Source: Hyphomicrobiales bacterium (GTDB lineage: Bacteria; Pseudomonadota; Alphaproteobacteria; Rhizobiales; Beijerinckiaceae). From it: DNA of 64,000 bases. Positions 1 through 8,088 of this stretch are shown here, one piece after another. Location: contig JADJVD010000006.1 in assembly GCA_016716745.1 (NCBI GenBank), positions 186,001 through 250,000 on the forward strand. The letters are read 5' to 3'. A program made the translations under genes and the position numbers. Numbering within the stretch: position 1 is the first letter of the stretch; every line of letters starts with the position of its first letter. The notes below the pieces were generated by a model, which was not told the DNA's origin, made no database searches, and was given only the letters and a program-made list of their open reading frames with translations.

Positions 1-227
1 ACTACGCGACGAGCAGCTACGTCAGCGTCCACGGCGCGGGCGACGCGACGCATGCGGCCGGCAAGCTCGAGCCGCAGGCGCTGAACGACACCAACGACAT
101 GCAGTTGCACGTCTTCGCCAACGAGGCGCGCCGGCAGGCGGTGCTGGTCGCCCGGCTCGACAATCTCGGCAAGGGCGCCTCCGGCGCCGCCGTGCAGAAT
201 GTCGAGCTGATGCTCGGCCTCGAATGA
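1..227 (+). CDS. argC: N-acetyl-gamma-glutamyl-phosphate reductase, C-terminal fragment (5' end outside window)
   Basis: The reading frame enters from the left edge and ends at TGA 225-227, giving about 74 residues. The tail carries the family's characteristic end, with LHVFANEARRQAVLVARLDN followed by LGKGASGAAVQN and a terminal LMLGLE. ArgC reduces N-acetyl-glutamyl-phosphate with NADPH in cytoplasmic arginine biosynthesis. The catalytic cysteine and the NADPH-binding domain lie outside the window, so only the dimerisation/C-terminal part can be judged. It reads in the same direction as the HupE-like gene about 100 bp downstream. The identification rests on recognising this conserved C-terminus. 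Confidence 0.85.
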   Translation, partial: YATSSYVSVHGAGDATHAAGKLEPQALNDTNDMQLHVFANEARRQAVLVARLDNLGKGASGAAVQNVELMLGLE

Positions 228-328
228 AGGCGGGGCGCCGCTGCAGGCGGCGCCGGCGCCTTCAATTTCGCCTTGAAGCGGACGCGCCGTCGCGGTCCCA
301 TGCCCGGCGACGAGGCAGGGGATCGAAT

Positions 329-934
329 ATGACTCGCGCGCAAATGATATTCGGGCGACTGACGGCGGCGGCGGGCGCGCTCGCGCTGAGCGCAGGCGGC
401 GCCTTCGCCCACACCGGCCTCGGCGCGCATGGCTTCGCGCAGGGCGCGGCCCATCCCCTCACGGGTCTCGACCATCTGCTCGCCATGCTGGCGGTCGGCC
501 TGTTCGCCGCCCAGCTCGGCGGGCGCGCGCGCTGGCTCGTGCCGGCGGGCTTCGTGACGGCGATGGCCGCGGGCGGCGCCTTGGGCGCGGCCGGCGTCGG
601 GATCGGACCTGTCGAGGCCGGGATCGCGCTGTCGCTCGTCGCCTTCGGTCTGGCGCTGGCTGCGGCGTGGCGCTGGCCTGCGGGCGCCGCCGCGCTGTTC
701 GTCGCCGTCTTCGGCGTCTTCCACGGCCACGCGCACGGCGCTGAGACGCCGGCCGATGCGAGCGGCCTCGCCTACGGCGTCGGCTTCCTCGTCGTCACGG
801 CGCTGCTGCACGCCGCCGGCGTCGGCATTGGCGGCGCGGGCATGGGCGGCGCGCTCGCCCCGAAGGCGAAGCCCGCGCTGCGGTTCGCCGGCGCGGGCCT
901 TGCGGTCGTCGGCGCGGCGATGCTCGCCGCCTGA
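329..934 (+). CDS. HupE/UreJ family metal permease
   Basis: This 201-residue protein has a signal-peptide-like start (cleavage expected near AFA-H at residue 27) and then about six hydrophobic segments. The family signature HPLTGLDH lies at residues 42-49 and is followed by LLAMLAVG; a second His cluster, FHGHAHG, sits near residue 133. HupE/UreJ proteins are inner-membrane nickel or cobalt permeases linked to hydrogenases or ureases. No hydrogenase, urease or maturation gene is seen here, so the metal is inferred only from the family. I chose the ATG at 329 because it begins the signal peptide and follows a purine-rich GGCAGGGG; an in-frame ATG at 224 would add a basic, unlikely leader. Confidence 0.85.
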   Translation: MTRAQMIFGRLTAAAGALALSAGGAFAHTGLGAHGFAQGAAHPLTGLDHLLAMLAVGLFAAQLGGRARWLVPAGFVTAMAAGGALGAAGVGIGPVEAGIALSLVAFGLALAAAWRWPAGAAALFVAVFGVFHGHAHGAETPADASGLAYGVGFLVVTALLHAAGVGIGGAGMGGALAPKAKPALRFAGAGLAVVGAAMLAA

Positions 935-962
935 GCGAGCGGGCCGGGGCCGGCCCGTCGTC

Positions 963-1817
963 TCACATCCCCTTCTTCCAGGCGACGAAGCGCTGCGCCT
1001 GCTGGCCCAGCCCCTGAATGCCGAGCGAGACCGTGTCGCCGGCCTTGAGGTAGCGCGGCGGCTTCATGCCCATGCCGACGCCGGGCGGCGTGCCGGTGGT
1101 GATGACGTCGCCAGCGTCGAGCTGCATGAACTGCGAGATGTAGGAGACGATCGTCTTCACGCCGAAGATCATCGTCGCGGTCGAGCCCCTCTGCATCCGC
1201 TCGCCGTTCACGTCGAGCCACATGTCGAGCTTCTGCACGTCGGCGATCTCGTCGGGCGTGACCAGCCAGGGTCCGAGCGGCCCGAAGGTGGGGCAGCCCT
1301 TGCCCTTCATCCACTGGCCGGAGCGCTCGGTCTGGAATTCGCGCTCCGACACGTCGTTGCAGACGCAGAAGCCGGCGACGTGATCCATCGCGTTCTTTTC
1401 GGACACGTAGAGCGCCGGCGAGCCGATGACGATGGCGAGTTCGACCTCCCAGTCGGTCTTCGTCGATCCCTTGGGGATGACCACGTCGTCGTTCGGGCCG
1501 ATCACGCAGTTCGTCGTCTTGTTGAACAGGATGGGCTCTTTCGGGATCGGCGCGCCGGTCTCGGCGGCGTGATCGGCGTAGTTGAGGCCCACCGCGATGA
1601 AATTGCCGGGGCGGCCGACGCAGGCGCCGATGCGCGGCGTCCCGCGCACGACCGGCAGCGAGTCGAGCTTCGCGCGCCGGATCTTCGCCAGCGCCTTCGG
1701 CGAGAGATCGGCGCCCGACAGATCGTCGACGATGCCGGAAATGTCGCGGATCTTGCCGTCCGGCCCGAGCAGGCCGGGCTTCTCCTTGCCCGGCTTGCCG
1801 TAGCGAAGCAGTTTCAT
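963..1817 (-). CDS. Fumarylacetoacetate hydrolase family protein
   Basis: The 284-residue product has the FAH fold pattern: a short N-terminal region starting MKLLRYGKPGKEKPGLL, then GRPGNFIAVGLNYADHAAE, the metal-binding DWEVELAIVIG motif and NDVSERE. Members split C-C bonds or hydrate 2-keto acids using a divalent metal bound by an E-x-E...D set. The N-terminus resembles proteins often annotated as ureidoglycolate lyase or 2-hydroxyhepta-2,4-diene-1,7-dioate isomerase, but sequence alone does not fix the substrate. The start at 1817 is supported by an excellent GGGGAGG ribosome-binding site just upstream; a longer frame to 1970 exists but lacks family similarity. It converges with the HupE-like gene. 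Confidence 0.88.
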   Translation of the reverse strand: MKLLRYGKPGKEKPGLLGPDGKIRDISGIVDDLSGADLSPKALAKIRRAKLDSLPVVRGTPRIGACVGRPGNFIAVGLNYADHAAETGAPIPKEPILFNKTTNCVIGPNDDVVIPKGSTKTDWEVELAIVIGSPALYVSEKNAMDHVAGFCVCNDVSEREFQTERSGQWMKGKGCPTFGPLGPWLVTPDEIADVQKLDMWLDVNGERMQRGSTATMIFGVKTIVSYISQFMQLDAGDVITTGTPPGVGMGMKPPRYLKAGDTVSLGIQGLGQQAQRFVAWKKGM

Positions 1818-2035
1818 GAAAGAGCCTCCCCGTGAACGCGGCGCATCGTGGCGCGCGCCATCGCGGGCGATCATGACTCCGCGCCGCAGACGCGCCAAGA
1901 TAAATCGGTTCAGACGCTGCATGCGCGCCGTGCATGCAGGCGCGGCGGGAATGACGCGAACCGGCTTCAAAAGGGTTGCGAAACCCGGCCGCCTCCGCTA
2001 TCTCAACCGCGCTCCGGCGCATCGCGCGGGCCCGT

Positions 2036-2108
2036 TGGGGGATAGTTCAACGGTAGAACAGCGGACTCTGACTCCGTTAATCTTGGTTCGAATCCAGGTC
2101 CCCAGCCA
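2036..2108 (+). tRNA. tRNA-Gln (anticodon CTG), acceptor stem one base short
   Basis: The sequence folds as a tRNA. The anticodon stem GCGGA/TCCGT has loop CTCTGAC (anticodon CTG), the T arm is CTTGG-TTCGAAT-CCAGG, and the end is GCCA. The 5' acceptor strand is TGGGGGA, which needs TCCCCCA on the 3' side, but the window has only four C (2100-2103). As written the acceptor stem must contain a mismatch or bulge. Adding one C gives a perfect seven-pair stem with U1-A72 and discriminator G73, as usual for tRNA-Gln. The deviation is probably a homopolymer error (see findings). Confidence 0.9.
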
Positions 2109-2134
2109 CTTCTTTTCGATTCCCGCGTCGCTTC

Positions 2135-2689
2135 TCATGCCGGTCCGGATTCGGGCCAGCCGGGGATCATGCGCGCCGCTTCGCCATGCGTGATCACGCG
2201 CTGGAAATGCGCGCTGCCCGGGTCGGCGCGCGCGGCCTCGTCGCAGATCAGGATCGTCGCCCAGTCGTCGTGGGCGTTGAGCGTCGGCCGCAGCGTGTGC
2301 GTGCGGGCGAAGCAGGCCGCGCGCAGCGGGTAGCCCTCGGGCTGGCCGGGCTGGAAGGACTCGCGCGGACGCTTGAACTCCACATGCGCGGCCAGCACGC
2401 GCCCGGCCGCGTTGCGCAGGAAGAAGATCGCGTCGCTCTCGAGACTCCGCGAGCCCTCGATCCGGCAGACGCAGGCGCGGCCGCAGTAATAATTCGCCCA
2501 GAACGGCTGCTTCGTCGGCTTTCTGCGCCAACGCGCGGCGCGCTGCTCCTCGATCAGGATGGCCGCGCCGGCATAGGCGGCAGCCGCCGGCGTGCCGCGG
2601 ATGAGCCAGTCGCGCGTCGCGGCCGAGGCGAAGACCGCCGCCGCGATCGCGTCGAGATAGGGCTGCGCCTTGTCCGAGTATCCGCCCAT
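2135..2689 (-). CDS. Conserved hypothetical protein, possible nuclease-like fold
   Basis: I do not recognise this 184-residue protein. It is soluble, without a signal peptide, and rich in Ala and Arg. Visible features are two cysteines in YYCGRACVCR and, further on, AAHVEFKRPRESF. The latter has a D/E-x-K look reminiscent of PD-(D/E)XK nucleases, but I cannot confirm an upstream acidic residue in register. The start is well supported by AAGGA seven bases upstream of the ATG. The SHOCT protein gene lies upstream on the same strand with about 36 bp between them, so the two may be co-transcribed. The gene ends close to tRNA-Gln. Confidence 0.7.
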   Translation of the reverse strand: MGGYSDKAQPYLDAIAAAVFASAATRDWLIRGTPAAAAYAGAAILIEEQRAARWRRKPTKQPFWANYYCGRACVCRIEGSRSLESDAIFFLRNAAGRVLAAHVEFKRPRESFQPGQPEGYPLRAACFARTHTLRPTLNAHDDWATILICDEAARADPGSAHFQRVITHGEAARMIPGWPESGPA

Positions 2690-2725
2690 CCCGAGTCCTT
2701 GGGTCGGCCGCGCGACGCGTCGCCG

Positions 2726-3400
2726 TCAGATGCGCTTCAGCAGATCCGCTTTCTTGGCCGCGAACTCCTCGTCGGTGAGCGCGCCGGCGCGGTGCAGCGC
2801 GGCGAGGCGCTCGAGCCTCGCCAGCGCGTCGTCGGCGTCGGGAGGCGGGGGCGCGGCCTCCGGTTGCCGGGCGCTCGTCTCCGTCACCTCCGTCAGCGCG
2901 GCAAGGTCGACAGGCCCGTGCTGGCTCGCAAAGCGCAGGCCTGCGCCGCTCTGTTGCCAGACGCCGGCGATCGCGTGGTCGCCGGTGTCGAAGATCCGCA
3001 GCCGCCCGCCCTCGCGAATCGCCAGCCGGCGCGTCGCGGGGAAAACCGCGTAGGCCATGTCGTTCTGGCCTCCGCTCGCCGCCGCCGCGCCGAGGCCCTC
3101 CGGCCATTCGGCGAAATCGTGCGGCGCGCGCGCCAGTCCGGCGGCCGGCTCGCGGGCGATGTCCGCCAGCGCCGCGGCCACGCGCGCCTTGAGGGGCGCG
3201 TTGAACATGTCGCCGATCATCATCATGCCGCCGGCCATCCACTGGCCCATGCCGCCGAGCTCGGCGTGCGAGAATTGCGCCTGCCCGCCGCCGCCGGCGG
3301 CGTAGGCGCGCACCAGCTCGACGGAGGCCATCTCGCTGAGGCCGTGTCGGGCGGCGATCGCGGCGGCCAGCGCGCGGCCGGCGTCGGTGAGAGGAGACAT
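2726..3400 (-). CDS. SHOCT domain protein
   Basis: This 224-residue protein ends in a clear SHOCT (short C-terminal) domain: LERLAALHRAGALTDEEFAA followed by KKADLLKRI. This roughly 30-residue helical module is found at the end of many bacterial proteins and is thought to mediate oligomerisation. The N-terminal 160 residues are not recognisable; they include a Met-rich GGMMMIGDMFN segment and a region that reads like a small beta-rich domain (AYAVFPATRRLAIREGG). A Pro-rich linker (about residues 182-192) separates the two parts. The ATG at 3400 is preferred because it has GAGG about ten bases upstream. Function unknown. Confidence 0.75.
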   Translation of the reverse strand: MSPLTDAGRALAAAIAARHGLSEMASVELVRAYAAGGGGQAQFSHAELGGMGQWMAGGMMMIGDMFNAPLKARVAAALADIAREPAAGLARAPHDFAEWPEGLGAAAASGGQNDMAYAVFPATRRLAIREGGRLRIFDTGDHAIAGVWQQSGAGLRFASQHGPVDLAALTEVTETSARQPEAAPPPPDADDALARLERLAALHRAGALTDEEFAAKKADLLKRI

Positions 3401-3566
3401 ATCCGGGGCCTCGTCGGGGCGGGGGCGCCAGCTTAGCCCGACGAAGGTCCGCCGTCGCGCGGCTTGCACGGGCGGCGTCCGTTGATAAGCTCCGCCTCAA
3501 CGCATCCGTGCGACGGCCGCTGAGACGTGCGCCGTTTCGCCCGCCGCCCGGACCAGGAGAACACCA

Positions 3567-4661
3567 GTGGAACCCGACGCGACGAGCCCGCCAGGGGGCG
3601 CGCCGGCCACGCCGAGGGGGGAGCGACACGGGGACTCCGCGCCACATTGGCAGGAACCTCGGGCCGCCACCTACGCCGCCCTAGACCTCGGCACCAACAA
3701 CTGCCGGCTGCTCGTCGCGCGGCCGACGGCGGACGGCTTTCGCATCGTCGACGCTTTCTCGCGCATCGTCCGCCTCGGCGAGGGCGTGTCGCGCACCGGC
3801 CGTCTCGGCGAGGCGGCGATCGACCGCACGCTCGCCGCCCTCGCGGTCTGTCGCGACAAGATGCGCGTCCGCGGCGTCGCCCGCGCCCGGCTGATCGCCA
3901 CCGAGGCCTGCCGCGCCGCCGAGAACGGGCCGGATTTCATCGCCCGCGTGCGCGAGCAGGTCGGGCTCGATCTCGAGATCGTCGACCGGCGGACGGAGGC
4001 GCATCTGGCGGCCGAAGGCTGCGCTTCGCTGGCCGACCAGCAGGCGCGCAGCATCGTGCTGTTCGACATTGGCGGCGGATCGTCCGAGATCGTCTGGCTC
4101 GCCCGCGCTCGCCATCGCGAGCAGACGATGAGCGACCGCATCCGCATCTGGGTGTCGCTGCCGATCGGCGTCGTCTCGCTCGCCGAGCGCTTCGGCGGCC
4201 GCGACGTGCCGGCCGAGTCTTTCGAGGCGATGGTCGACCACATCATGGAGATGCTGGAGAATTTCGTCGACCGCTCCGGCGTGCAGCAACGTTGCGACCG
4301 CTTCCACCTGCTCGGCACATCGGGCACGGTGACGACCATCGCCGGCGTGCATCTCAATCTCGCCCGTTACGACCGACGCCGCGTGGACGGCTTGTGGATG
4401 GAGGATGCGGACGTGACCGCCGCCATGCGCCGCCTGCGCGCGATGAGCTTCGACGAGCGGGCGAGCAACGGCTGCATCGGGCCGGACCGCGCGGACCTCG
4501 TGCTGGCGGGCTGCGCCATTCTCGAGGCGATCCGGCGGTCCTTCCCGGCCAAGCGCATCCGCATCGCCGACCGCGGCCTGCGCGAAGGAATCCTGATGCA
4601 GTTGATGAGCGCCGACCGCGCCTGGCGCGGCGCTGCGCGGCCGCCGAGGTCGCCGGCATGA
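3567..4661 (+). CDS. ppx: Ppx/GppA family phosphatase (exopolyphosphatase / pppGpp phosphohydrolase)
   Basis: The 364-residue protein belongs to the ASKHA sugar-kinase/actin fold. Phosphate-binding signatures are visible as YAALDLGTNNCRLLVA near residue 37, LFDIGGGSSEIVWL in the middle and LLGTSGTVTTIAG later. Family members release phosphate from polyphosphate or from pppGpp. The protein is short (E. coli Ppx is about 510 residues) and lacks the C-terminal HD-like domain, as is common in alphaproteobacteria. The start is a GTG with AGGAGA eight bases upstream. Its stop overlaps the ATG of rlmE (ATGA), which implies translational coupling. Substrate choice between polyP and pppGpp cannot be decided here. 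Confidence 0.9.
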   Translation: MEPDATSPPGGAPATPRGERHGDSAPHWQEPRAATYAALDLGTNNCRLLVARPTADGFRIVDAFSRIVRLGEGVSRTGRLGEAAIDRTLAALAVCRDKMRVRGVARARLIATEACRAAENGPDFIARVREQVGLDLEIVDRRTEAHLAAEGCASLADQQARSIVLFDIGGGSSEIVWLARARHREQTMSDRIRIWVSLPIGVVSLAERFGGRDVPAESFEAMVDHIMEMLENFVDRSGVQQRCDRFHLLGTSGTVTTIAGVHLNLARYDRRRVDGLWMEDADVTAAMRRLRAMSFDERASNGCIGPDRADLVLAGCAILEAIRRSFPAKRIRIADRGLREGILMQLMSADRAWRGAARPPRSPA

Positions 4662-5428
4662 GCGGGGCGGGCGGCGGAACGGGCGGAGGCCGCGAGGGCG
4701 GCCGTTCGCTGAAGACGCGGGTGAAGACGGCCAAGCGCCGCTCCGCCTCGTCGACGCAGTGGCTGCAACGCCAGCTCAACGATCCTTATGTGGCCGCCGC
4801 CAAGCGCGAGGGCTATCGCTCGCGCGCCGCGTTCAAGCTGATCGAGATCGACGACCGCTACAAGCTGCTGAAGCCCGGCCAGAAGATCGTCGATCTCGGC
4901 GCCGCGCCCGGCGGCTGGTCGCAGATCGCGGCCAAACGCGTGAAGTCGCAAGAAGGGCAGGGCAGAGACGGGCAGGGGAAAGACGGGCAAGGCAGGGAAG
5001 GGGCCGGCAAGGTCGTCGGCATCGACCTGCTCGACGTCGAGACGATGCCGGGCGTCGATTTTCAGGTGATGGATTTTCTCGACGACGACGCGCCCGAGCG
5101 GCTGAAGGCCATGCTCGGCGGCGCCGAGGCCGACGGCGTGATGTCCGACATGGCGGCCAACACCACCGGCCACAAGGCGACGGACCATCTGCGCATCGTC
5201 CACCTCGTCGAACTCGCCGCCGACTTCGCCGCGCAGGTGCTGGCGCCGGGCGGCTTCTTCCTCGCCAAGGTGTTTCAGGGCGGCACCGAGAACGACCTTC
5301 TCGCCACGCTGAAGCGCGACTACGCGACCGTGCGCCACGTCAAGCCGAAGGCGAGCCGCGCCGATTCGGCCGAGCTTTACGTGCTGGCGACGGGCTTTCG
5401 CGGCGCGCGTCCGCCCGTCGCGGATTGA
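4658..5428 (+). CDS. rlmE: 23S rRNA (uridine-2552-2'-O)-methyltransferase RlmE/FtsJ, with a Gly/Gln repeat insert
   Basis: RlmE methylates U2552 of 23S rRNA with SAM during large-subunit maturation. The 256-residue protein has YRSRAAFKLIEIDDRYKLL, the SAM site VDLGAAPGGWSQIA, and MSDMAANTTGHKATDHLR. The K-D-K-E residues are recognisable: Lys in AAFKL, Asp in MSDMA, Lys in FLAKVFQGG and Glu in SAELYVLA. A low-complexity insert at residues 99-117 is built of repeated GQG(R/K)(D/E) units encoded by purine-rich DNA. It lies after the first Rossmann motif, where homologues have a short loop. The N-terminus is also Gly-rich (about 15 residues). The gene is coupled to ppx by an ATGA overlap. Confidence 0.93.
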   Translation: MSGAGGGTGGGREGGRSLKTRVKTAKRRSASSTQWLQRQLNDPYVAAAKREGYRSRAAFKLIEIDDRYKLLKPGQKIVDLGAAPGGWSQIAAKRVKSQEGQGRDGQGKDGQGREGAGKVVGIDLLDVETMPGVDFQVMDFLDDDAPERLKAMLGGAEADGVMSDMAANTTGHKATDHLRIVHLVELAADFAAQVLAPGGFFLAKVFQGGTENDLLATLKRDYATVRHVKPKASRADSAELYVLATGFRGARPPVAD

Positions 5429-5431
5429 GCC

Positions 5432-6439
5432 TCAGCGGATCGGCGGCGCGAAGATCAGGCCGCCCTTCGTCCACAGCGCGTTCGGTCCGCGCGGCAGCTT
5501 CAGCGCCGAGCCCGCGCCGAGATCGCGCTCGAAGATCTCGCCGTAGTTGCCGACGCTGGCGATGGCGGCCTTCGCCCAGTCGGCGGGCAGGCCGAGCGTC
5601 TTGCCGAACTCGCCCTCGACGCCGAGCAGACGGCGCGTCTCGGGATTGGCGCTCTTCGTCATCTCCTCGACATTCGCCTTCGTGACGCCGAGCTCCTCGG
5701 CGTTCATCAGCGCGAACATGGTCCAGCGCGCGATCTCGAACCACTGGTCGTCGCCGCGTCGCACCGTCGGGCCAAGCGGCTCCTTCGAGATGACCTCGGG
5801 CAGGATCGCGAAATCCTCCGGCGACTTCAGCTTGCGCCGCTCGCCGAGCAGGGCGGTGACGTCGCTCGTCAGCGCGTCGCAGCGCCCGGCGGCGAAGGCG
5901 GCGGTCGCCTCGTCCGAACTCTGGAAGCTGACCGGCTCGTATTTGTAACCCTGTGCGCGAAAATAGTCGGCGGCGTTCAGTTCGGTCGTCGAGCCCTGCT
6001 GCGTGCAGACCGAGGCGCCGTTGAGATCCTTCGCGCTCGCCGGACCGCCCTTCTTCGTCATGAAGCCTTGGCCGTCATAAAACATCGCGCCGACGAGGCG
6101 CAGGCCGATGGCGGTGTCGCGCGACATCGTCCACGTCGTGTTGTGGGCGAGAATGTCGACCTCGCCCGTCTGCAACGCCGTGAAGCGATTGGTCGGCGTC
6201 AGCGGCACGAAGCGCGGCGTCGCGCCCGCGCCGAAGATGGCGGCGGCGACGGCGCGACAATAATCGGCGTTGAAGCCCTGATGCACGCCCTGCGCGTCCG
6301 GCGCGCCGAAGCCGGGCAGATTCGGGTTAATCCCGCAGATCAGATGCCCGCGCGCCTTCACCTGATCGAGCGTGGCGGCCTGCGTCGTCGCCGCGCCGAG
6401 CGCCAGCGCGGCGACGATGGCGGTTGCGATGATCCTCAT
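5432..6439 (-). CDS. Amino-acid ABC transporter substrate-binding protein, AapJ-like
   Basis: The 335-residue protein has a signal peptide (MRIIATAIVAALALGAATTQ, cleaved near AA-T) and a family 3 solute-binding fold. Diagnostic stretches are LDQVKARGHLICGINPNLPG, FNADYCRAVAAAIFG, RFTALQTGEVDILAHNTTWT and LNAADYFRAQGY, all close to AapJ, the general L-amino-acid binding protein of rhizobia. Aap permease and ATPase genes are absent here. Instead it is the last gene of a three-gene operon after an MFS transporter and a sulfatase, each junction an ATGA overlap. It may therefore deliver a ligand to a remote Aap system, or serve a pathway defined by the sulfatase. Confidence 0.88.
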   Translation of the reverse strand: MRIIATAIVAALALGAATTQAATLDQVKARGHLICGINPNLPGFGAPDAQGVHQGFNADYCRAVAAAIFGAGATPRFVPLTPTNRFTALQTGEVDILAHNTTWTMSRDTAIGLRLVGAMFYDGQGFMTKKGGPASAKDLNGASVCTQQGSTTELNAADYFRAQGYKYEPVSFQSSDEATAAFAAGRCDALTSDVTALLGERRKLKSPEDFAILPEVISKEPLGPTVRRGDDQWFEIARWTMFALMNAEELGVTKANVEEMTKSANPETRRLLGVEGEFGKTLGLPADWAKAAIASVGNYGEIFERDLGAGSALKLPRGPNALWTKGGLIFAPPIR

Positions 6440-8088
6440 GCGTCCCCCTTGTCCGTCTCGGGCCCGCCAAAGAAGGCGCGTCGCGCCTCCTCGACCTCGG
6501 CTTCGTCCACGTAACCGATGTATACGCCAAGTTCGAGCTGGCGCGCCGGGCCATAGGCCTCGATTTCCGCGTCGCTTATCGTCAGGCGGCGATGATCGCG
6601 CAGCGCCCAGTCGAAGACGAGATCCTTCAGCCGCGTCCTTTCGCCCTCGTGCGCGGGATCGGCGCCGAGATCGACGAGCTCCTGCGGATCGCGCTCGAGA
6701 TCGAACAGCATCGGCCGGAAAGGCGCGGCGTGGACATATTTCCAGCGCCCGTCGAAGGCCATGAACAGCCGCGCCTCGTGCGGCTTCAGGCCGAGCGTGC
6801 GCCGCGCCTCGAGCATCGAGTAATCGTACTCGCTGATCGCACAGGCGCGGGGCAGGGCGCTCGCCTGCCCGCGCAGCAGCGGCGCGAGCGAATGTCCCTC
6901 GAAGACATGCCGCGCCGGCGTTCCGCCGAAGCGCTCGACGAAGGTCGGCGCAAGGTCGATCGCCTCGACCAGCGCGTCGACGGCGCGCCCGCGCGTCGGG
7001 TCGGCCGCGCGCGAGGGATCCATGACGATCAGCGGAATGCGCGCCGAGCAATCGTGGAACAGATCCTTCTCGCCGAGCCAGTGATCGCCGAGATAGTCGC
7101 CATGGTCGGAGGTGAAGACGATCATCGTCGTCTGCGACAGCCCTTGCGCGTCGAGGAACGCGACGAGCCGGCCGATCTGGTCGTCGATCTGCTTGATCAG
7201 GCCCATATAGGCCGGGATCACCGCCGCCCGCACCTCGTCGCGCGAGAAGTTGCGGCTGACGCGCATCGCCTGAAACGCGGCGTAGACCGGATGCGGATCG
7301 GCCCGCTCGGCGTTGGCGCGCACGGCCGGAGGAACGTCGGATGCGCCATACATCGAAGCGTAGGGCTCGGGCGCCACATAAGGCCAGTGCGGCTTGATGT
7401 AGGAGACGTGCAGGCACCACGGGCGCGCATCGTCCTTCGCGCCGGCGATGAACTCCATCGCGCGGTCGGTGATGTAGGGCGTCTCGGAGTCTTCCTCCGC
7501 GATGCGCGCGGCGAAGCGCGAATTGGCCAGCAGCCAGCCCGAGCGCAGATCGCCCTTCTCGTCGAGACCGGAATTGGCCCAGTCGTGCCAGGGATTGTCG
7601 CCGTCGTAGCCGCGCGCGGCCATCTCGCGATTGTAACGGACGTGCTCGACCCCCGGCTTGTCGGGATGCAGCCCGTCGTCGCGCTCGTATGGCTCGAAGC
7701 CGCATTGCGACAGATGCACGCCGAGATCGGAGGACGGGTCGACGCCGAGATCGCGCAACCCCTCGGCGTCGGCGCGCATATGCGTCTTGCCGACGAGCAC
7801 GTTGCGCACGCCGAGCTTTTTCAGCGCGTCGCCGAGCGTCGGCTCGCCGACCTTCAGCGGAAACTGGTTCCAGTTCGAGCCGTGCGAACGCATGTAGCGC
7901 CCGGTGTAGAAGCACATCCGCGAGGGCCCGCACACGGGCGACTGCACATAGGCGCGGGTGAAGCGCGCGCCGCGCGCGGCCAGCGCGTCGATGTTCGGCG
8001 TCTGCGGCGCGGCGGCGCCGTAGCAGGAGAGGTAGTCGAACCTCAACTGGTCGCACATGATCCAGAGAACGTTCGTGCGCCCGCTCAT
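6436..8088 (-). CDS. Sulfatase family hydrolase (formylglycine-type)
   Basis: This 550-residue alkaline-phosphatase-superfamily enzyme starts NVLWIMCDQLRFDYLSCYG, giving the first metal Asp at residue 13. Cys53 lies in SPVCGPSRMCFYTGRY, the C-x-P-S-R sequence that formylglycine-generating enzyme converts to the nucleophile. Later metal ligands are in FTSDHGDYLGDH. There is no signal peptide, so it should act in the cytoplasm on a small imported substrate, for example a sulfate ester or phosphonate monoester. Substrate is not predictable; it does not match the choline-sulfatase motif pattern. It is coupled by ATGA overlaps to the MFS gene upstream and to the binding-protein gene downstream. 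Confidence 0.85.
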   Translation of the reverse strand: MSGRTNVLWIMCDQLRFDYLSCYGAAAPQTPNIDALAARGARFTRAYVQSPVCGPSRMCFYTGRYMRSHGSNWNQFPLKVGEPTLGDALKKLGVRNVLVGKTHMRADAEGLRDLGVDPSSDLGVHLSQCGFEPYERDDGLHPDKPGVEHVRYNREMAARGYDGDNPWHDWANSGLDEKGDLRSGWLLANSRFAARIAEEDSETPYITDRAMEFIAGAKDDARPWCLHVSYIKPHWPYVAPEPYASMYGASDVPPAVRANAERADPHPVYAAFQAMRVSRNFSRDEVRAAVIPAYMGLIKQIDDQIGRLVAFLDAQGLSQTTMIVFTSDHGDYLGDHWLGEKDLFHDCSARIPLIVMDPSRAADPTRGRAVDALVEAIDLAPTFVERFGGTPARHVFEGHSLAPLLRGQASALPRACAISEYDYSMLEARRTLGLKPHEARLFMAFDGRWKYVHAAPFRPMLFDLERDPQELVDLGADPAHEGERTRLKDLVFDWALRDHRRLTISDAEIEAYGPARQLELGVYIGYVDEAEVEEARRAFFGGPETDKGDA

